From positions 55,393 to 119,392 of the forward strand of contig PMUI01000098.1 of assembly GCA_003166955.1 (NCBI GenBank): a DNA stretch of 64,000 bases, given 5' to 3'. Shown here piece by piece: positions 61,186-64,000 of the stretch. This stretch comes from Acidobacterium sp. (lineage in GTDB: Bacteria > Acidobacteriota > Terriglobia > Terriglobales > Acidobacteriaceae). How positions within the stretch are numbered: the stretch's first letter is position 1; each line of letters opens with the position of its first letter. The notes under the pieces were generated by a model. It ran no database searches. It saw nothing but the letters and a program-made list of their open reading frames with translations, and had not been told where the DNA came from. The position numbers and the translations under genes are program-made.

Positions 61186-62043
61186 TCAGCTGATGTACTC
61201 CCGGATAAACGGATCGCTGGAGTGGACCAGTTCCTTCGTCGTGCCGTCGAAAACCAGCCGTCCCTGGTGCAGCATCAGGAAGCTGGTATTGGGGTCGGTC
61301 TGGTGCGGCGGCAGCGCTTCCATCTGGTTCGTCGCGCGATTGAAGTGGTGCATCGCCAGAACGAAGGCGTCCTGAATGCGATGCGTGACCACCAGCGAAC
61401 TGGTGTGCGAGACGTCGCGCTGCTTCATCACCAGCTCGATGATCGTCGTGGACGTGATCGGGTCGAGGCCGCCGGTGGGCGAATCGTAGAGAATCAGCTT
61501 CGGGTTCGTGACGATGGCGCGCGCGATGGCGACGCGGCGCCGCATGCCTCCTGAAAGCTCGGAGGGAAATCTGTCGATTGTCTGTTCCAGCTCGACGAAG
61601 CGCAGCGCCTCGGTCGCGCGAGCGGTGATCTCGTCGTCGGGGAGATGCTCCTCCATCAGGCGGTAGCCGACGTTGTCGCGCACGTTGAGCGAGTCGAAGA
61701 GCGCGCCTTCCTGGAAGACGGTGCCGATAGCGCCGCGCAGCTCGAAGAGATCCTGCTCGTGCATGGCGCTGATTTCTTTTCCGAAGACGAAAATGCGGCC
61801 GGAGTCGGGACGGAGCAGGCCATTGGTCATTTTGAGCAGCACGCTTTTGCCCACGCCCGCGGGGCCAAGCAGAATCCGCATCTCGCCTGGACGCACCTGG
61901 AAAGAGATATTTTCCAGGACGGGCTTTTGCTCGAAGGCGATGGAGACGTCGTCGAAGACGACAACGGGTTCGGCGGAGGAGCCGGGAGCCTGCGGTGGAG
62001 TTGCTCCGTTGGCGCCTCCATTCATGCCTGCATTTCCGCTCAT
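61186..62043 (-). CDS. MlaF-type ABC transporter ATP-binding protein
   Basis: A 285-residue ATPase of the MlaF/Ttg2A group with a Gly-rich N-terminal tail. Walker A is GPAGVGKS, the signature LSGGMRRRVAIARA, and Walker B LILYDSPTGG, where the usual catalytic Glu after Asp is Ser. The Q-loop region is GTVFQEGALFDSLNV, as in MlaF. It starts 5 bp after the MlaE-type permease stop. Such pairs move phospholipid between envelope membranes with an MlaD-type protein, which is not seen in this window. Confidence 0.88.
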   Translation of the reverse strand: MSGNAGMNGGANGATPPQAPGSSAEPVVVFDDVSIAFEQKPVLENISFQVRPGEMRILLGPAGVGKSVLLKMTNGLLRPDSGRIFVFGKEISAMHEQDLFELRGAIGTVFQEGALFDSLNVRDNVGYRLMEEHLPDDEITARATEALRFVELEQTIDRFPSELSGGMRRRVAIARAIVTNPKLILYDSPTGGLDPITSTTIIELVMKQRDVSHTSSLVVTHRIQDAFVLAMHHFNRATNQMEALPPHQTDPNTSFLMLHQGRLVFDGTTKELVHSSDPFIREYIS

Positions 62044-62048
62044 TTATT

Positions 62049-62828
62049 TTACCGCCCGAAGATGCCGATGAGGAACCGGCTGATCATGAAGTCGGTGGTG
62101 ATGATGAGGATCGACGACCAGACCACGGCCTGGGTGGTGGAGCGGCCGACGCCCTGGGTGCCGCCGCGCGTCTTCATGCCGTAGAAGCAGCCGATGGTGG
62201 CGATGATGAAGCCGAAGAAAATGGGCTTGACCAGGCCCTGCAGGATGTCGGGATATTCGAGCGACTGATAGCAGGTGTGGAAGTACTGCGAGGCGTCCTG
62301 CCCCAGCAGGAAGACGGAGACGAAGCCGCCGCCGGCGATGCCCACCGCGTCGGAGATGATGACGAGGAAGAAGAGCATCACAACGGTCGCCACGATGCGC
62401 GGCATCACCAGCTTCTTCAGCGGATCGGTGCCCAGAGAGCGCATGGCGTCGATCTGCTCGGTGACCATCATGGAACCGAGCTCGCTGGCCATGCCGGAGG
62501 CGTTGCGTCCGGAGACCATGAGCGCGGTCACGACGGGGCCGATTTCCTTGATCATCGAGAAGCTGACGAGCTGGCCGGTGAAGGCTGCGGCGCCGAACTG
62601 CTGGAGGGTGGAGGCGGACTGCAGGGCGAGCACGCCGCCGAGGAAGAAGCCGGTGAGGATGACGATGGGGAGAGAGCCGACGCCGATGATGTCGGCCTGC
62701 ATGTAGATGTCGTCGCGGTAGAAGGGGCGGCGGAAGATGTCGCTGACAGCGCGCGCGGAGAGGACCACGTACTCCTGCACGGCAAGGACGCCTCGTTTTG
62801 CGGCAGCATCGATGGTGTCGAGAGCCAT
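62049..62828 (-). CDS. MlaE-family ABC transporter permease
   Basis: A 259-residue permease with about five to six helices and the MlaE family text: LPIVILTGFFLGGVLALQSA, IGPVVTALMVSGRNASGMASELGSM and EQIDAMRSLGTDPLKKLVMPR. The ATG at 62828 is chosen because family similarity begins there. Upstream is the divergent SIMPL-domain gene. It forms an operon with the ATPase gene just downstream. Confidence 0.92.
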   Translation of the reverse strand: MALDTIDAAAKRGVLAVQEYVVLSARAVSDIFRRPFYRDDIYMQADIIGVGSLPIVILTGFFLGGVLALQSASTLQQFGAAAFTGQLVSFSMIKEIGPVVTALMVSGRNASGMASELGSMMVTEQIDAMRSLGTDPLKKLVMPRIVATVVMLFFLVIISDAVGIAGGGFVSVFLLGQDASQYFHTCYQSLEYPDILQGLVKPIFFGFIIATIGCFYGMKTRGGTQGVGRSTTQAVVWSSILIITTDFMISRFLIGIFGR

Positions 62829-62877
62829 GGTGGTTGGCGGGGGATTCCTCCGCTCCGAAGTTTGAGCGTAGCACAGC

Positions 62878-62912
62878 AGGCCCGGGCACCGAGCACCGGG
62901 CTCAGGGCACGG
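62878..62912. repeat. Short repeat patch (GGGCACC/GAGCACC)
   Basis: CCCGGGCACCGAGCACCGGGCTCAGGGCACGG in the mlaE-SIMPL divergent gap, close to the GGGCACC words at 38020-38044. Confidence 0.6.
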
Positions 62913-62946
62913 CTTGCGAGTAGAATCCGGGCGGAGGGTTGAGATC

Positions 62947-63681
62947 ATGAAACGGACTTCGCTCGGGCTGGCCTTTGTCGGGTTGGTTTGCGTCGCAGCG
63001 GCGAGCGCGCAGACGATTCAGGTCGACAAGAACAATCGGACCATCGCGGTGACCGCGAGCGACAAGGCCTCGGCCGAGGCGGATACGGCGATTGTCACCG
63101 TGGGATTTCAGATTTACGCGCCGGATGCGGCGACCGCGTACAGCCAGGGCTCGACGCTGTCGAATGCCATTCTCGACGCGCTGAAGAAGACAGGCGTGGC
63201 GGACAAGGCCATCGAGAGCCAGGATCAGAAGCTCAACTATACGGAGTTTCCTGAGAACGAAAAGAGCACGCCGGACCAGCGCGCGCAGAAGCAGTTCACT
63301 CTTTCGCAGAGCTGGACCGTAAACGCATCGGCCAAAGATGCGGGGACGGTACTGCACGTGGCCATCGTGGCGGGCGCGAACCAGAGCGGCAATATCGCTT
63401 GGGATTTGGCCGACAGGAATGGGCTGCAGGCGAAGGCGGCCGAGAAGGCGCTCATCCACGCGCGAGCAGTCGCGACGCAAATGGCGGCTGGGTTGAACGC
63501 GCATCTCGGTGCGCTGATCTACGCGAGCAATCAGACGCCAGTGTCGAGATTCTATGGCAATCTGAACACCGAATCGGCGTCCGTCGCGTCGAGGCCAGCG
63601 CCGCCACCGCCCCCGCTGGCGATCCGGCCGCAACAAGTGGAAGAATCAGCTACGGTCTACGCGGTGTTCGCGATCGAGTAA
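62947..63681 (+). CDS. SIMPL-domain (DUF541) secreted protein
   Basis: A 244-residue exported protein. GGAGGG lies about nine bases before the ATG at 62947. It has a signal peptide (RTSLGLAFVGLVCVAAASAQ) and a SIMPL domain (ITVTASDKASAEADTAIVTVGFQIYAPDAA-like start, then AEKALIHARAVATQMAAGLNAHLGAL). The C terminus has a Pro-rich linker and YAVFAIE. Family members form periplasmic oligomers; function is unclear. Confidence 0.88.
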   Translation: MKRTSLGLAFVGLVCVAAASAQTIQVDKNNRTIAVTASDKASAEADTAIVTVGFQIYAPDAATAYSQGSTLSNAILDALKKTGVADKAIESQDQKLNYTEFPENEKSTPDQRAQKQFTLSQSWTVNASAKDAGTVLHVAIVAGANQSGNIAWDLADRNGLQAKAAEKALIHARAVATQMAAGLNAHLGALIYASNQTPVSRFYGNLNTESASVASRPAPPPPPLAIRPQQVEESATVYAVFAIE

Positions 63682-63697
63682 GAAGCAGCCGTTAGCT

Positions 63698-63946
63698 TTA
63701 CCGCCACAGTTCTTCGTCCACTTTGTCCTGATCGGCGATGGCCTCATCAAAGGCGGGATCGCCCCGCCAGGTGCCGGCCATGAAACTGAGATCGCGCTTG
63801 CGCTCGCGTCTCTGCGGCGATTCACGCGAGATCAGCGCAGGGACGGATTGAGCATTCCTTCGGCGAATCAGAACTACCGCCCCGAACACCAACGCTCCGA
63901 TGAGCAGAGAAGGAACAGCGAGGATGACCAGCAGGATCGGGATCAC
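63698..63946 (-). CDS. Small single-TM protein (82 aa)
   Basis: A GTG-initiated frame with one N-terminal helix (IPILLVILAVPSLLIGALVFGAVVLI) followed by a charged soluble tail ending EELWR. No family is recognised. Coding character is supported by its length in a region otherwise dense in genes and by the stop 17 bp after that of the convergent SIMPL gene. Confidence 0.55.
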   Translation of the reverse strand: MIPILLVILAVPSLLIGALVFGAVVLIRRRNAQSVPALISRESPQRRERKRDLSFMAGTWRGDPAFDEAIADQDKVDEELWR

Positions 63947-63951
63947 GGCCT

Positions 63952-63984
63952 TCTACACCCTAAACGCTATACGCTAAACCCTAA
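63952..63984. repeat. Telomere-like short repeat (CTACACCCTAAACGCTATACGCTAAACCCTAA)
   Basis: Related to 60696-60726 and 61151-61182 by CCCTAAAC and CTATA words. It is near the right edge of the window and may extend beyond it. Confidence 0.6.
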
Positions 63985-64000
63985 TTGTGGAGGCTCAACA

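Noticed and set aside
1..64000. tRNA or rRNA genes, transposases, integrases, plasmid or phage replication genes
   Set aside because: Looked for on both strands by eye; none could be supported.

Overview
The window is GC-rich and densely coded, and reads as chromosome from an Acidobacteriota species, most likely Acidobacteriaceae/Terriglobia. The strongest pointers are four large FtsX/MacB-type 'acidobacterial duplicated orphan permeases' (ADOP), three of them paired with PadR-family regulators. The glycan-degrading gene content (GH106, GH3, GH13, GH15) and many short-leader genes in small operons fit that lineage. I saw no rRNA, tRNA, CRISPR array, transposase or integrase.

Layout. 1-6.9 kb is an L-rhamnose utilisation operon on +: the C-terminal end of a GH106-like rhamnosidase, RhaI-type isomerase, a fused rhamnulose-1-phosphate aldolase/short-chain dehydrogenase, rhamnulokinase and the RhaT symporter. 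Together they cover release, uptake, isomerisation, phosphorylation, cleavage and lactaldehyde oxidation or reduction. 7-11.4 kb holds glycogen debranching enzyme GlgX and a convergent secreted GH3 beta-glucosidase broken by a one-base frameshift. 11.5-16.7 kb is housekeeping: GltX, a small HCX5R phosphatase, RsmD, a site-2-protease/CBS protein whose zinc motif is destroyed, and RsmI. 16.7-23.7 kb has a secreted unknown, aconitase, a divergent Nramp-family transporter with non-standard metal-site motifs plus a one-TM partner, and PurD. 24-31.5 kb has a small unknown, a secreted PQQ-propeller-like protein, a coupled pair of membrane-anchored SpoIIE-type phosphatases and an AlkD-like protein.

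31.8-44.4 kb is the ADOP island: PadR-ADOP (+), PadR-ADOP (-), PadR-ADOP (+), a secreted unknown and a PadR-less ADOP (-). 44.5-51.3 kb has a proteasome-beta-like Ntn-hydrolase candidate, a TetR-type regulator with a palindromic operator overlapping an Lnt-like acyltransferase, a divergent YchF-type GTPase, a ZIP transporter, and a DUF1634/TauE pair. 51.1-55.7 kb is a carbohydrate operon on - (SDR, GH15, TreZ) with a small antitoxin-like ORF at its tail. 55.9-64 kb carries a PspC protein, a BrnT/BrnA toxin-antitoxin pair, an alpha/beta hydrolase, a DUF3300 protein with Asn-rich repeats, a Tat-exported aldo/keto reductase, small membrane proteins, an MlaE/MlaF-type ABC pair and a SIMPL-domain protein.

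The most unusual non-coding feature is a set of more than a dozen intergenic patches of degenerate short tandem repeats. Their units (for example GGTTAGCTAAAAACC, TTGGAGC, CTACAGGCTACCGG, AGGGGATAGGGTTT) differ between loci but are homogenised within each. The strongest protein-level leads are the proteasome-like protein with exact Thr1/Asp17/Arg19 spacing, the RExxR pseudo-S2P, and the Nramp variant. All functional calls rest on recognising motifs and families by eye; no database search was run.
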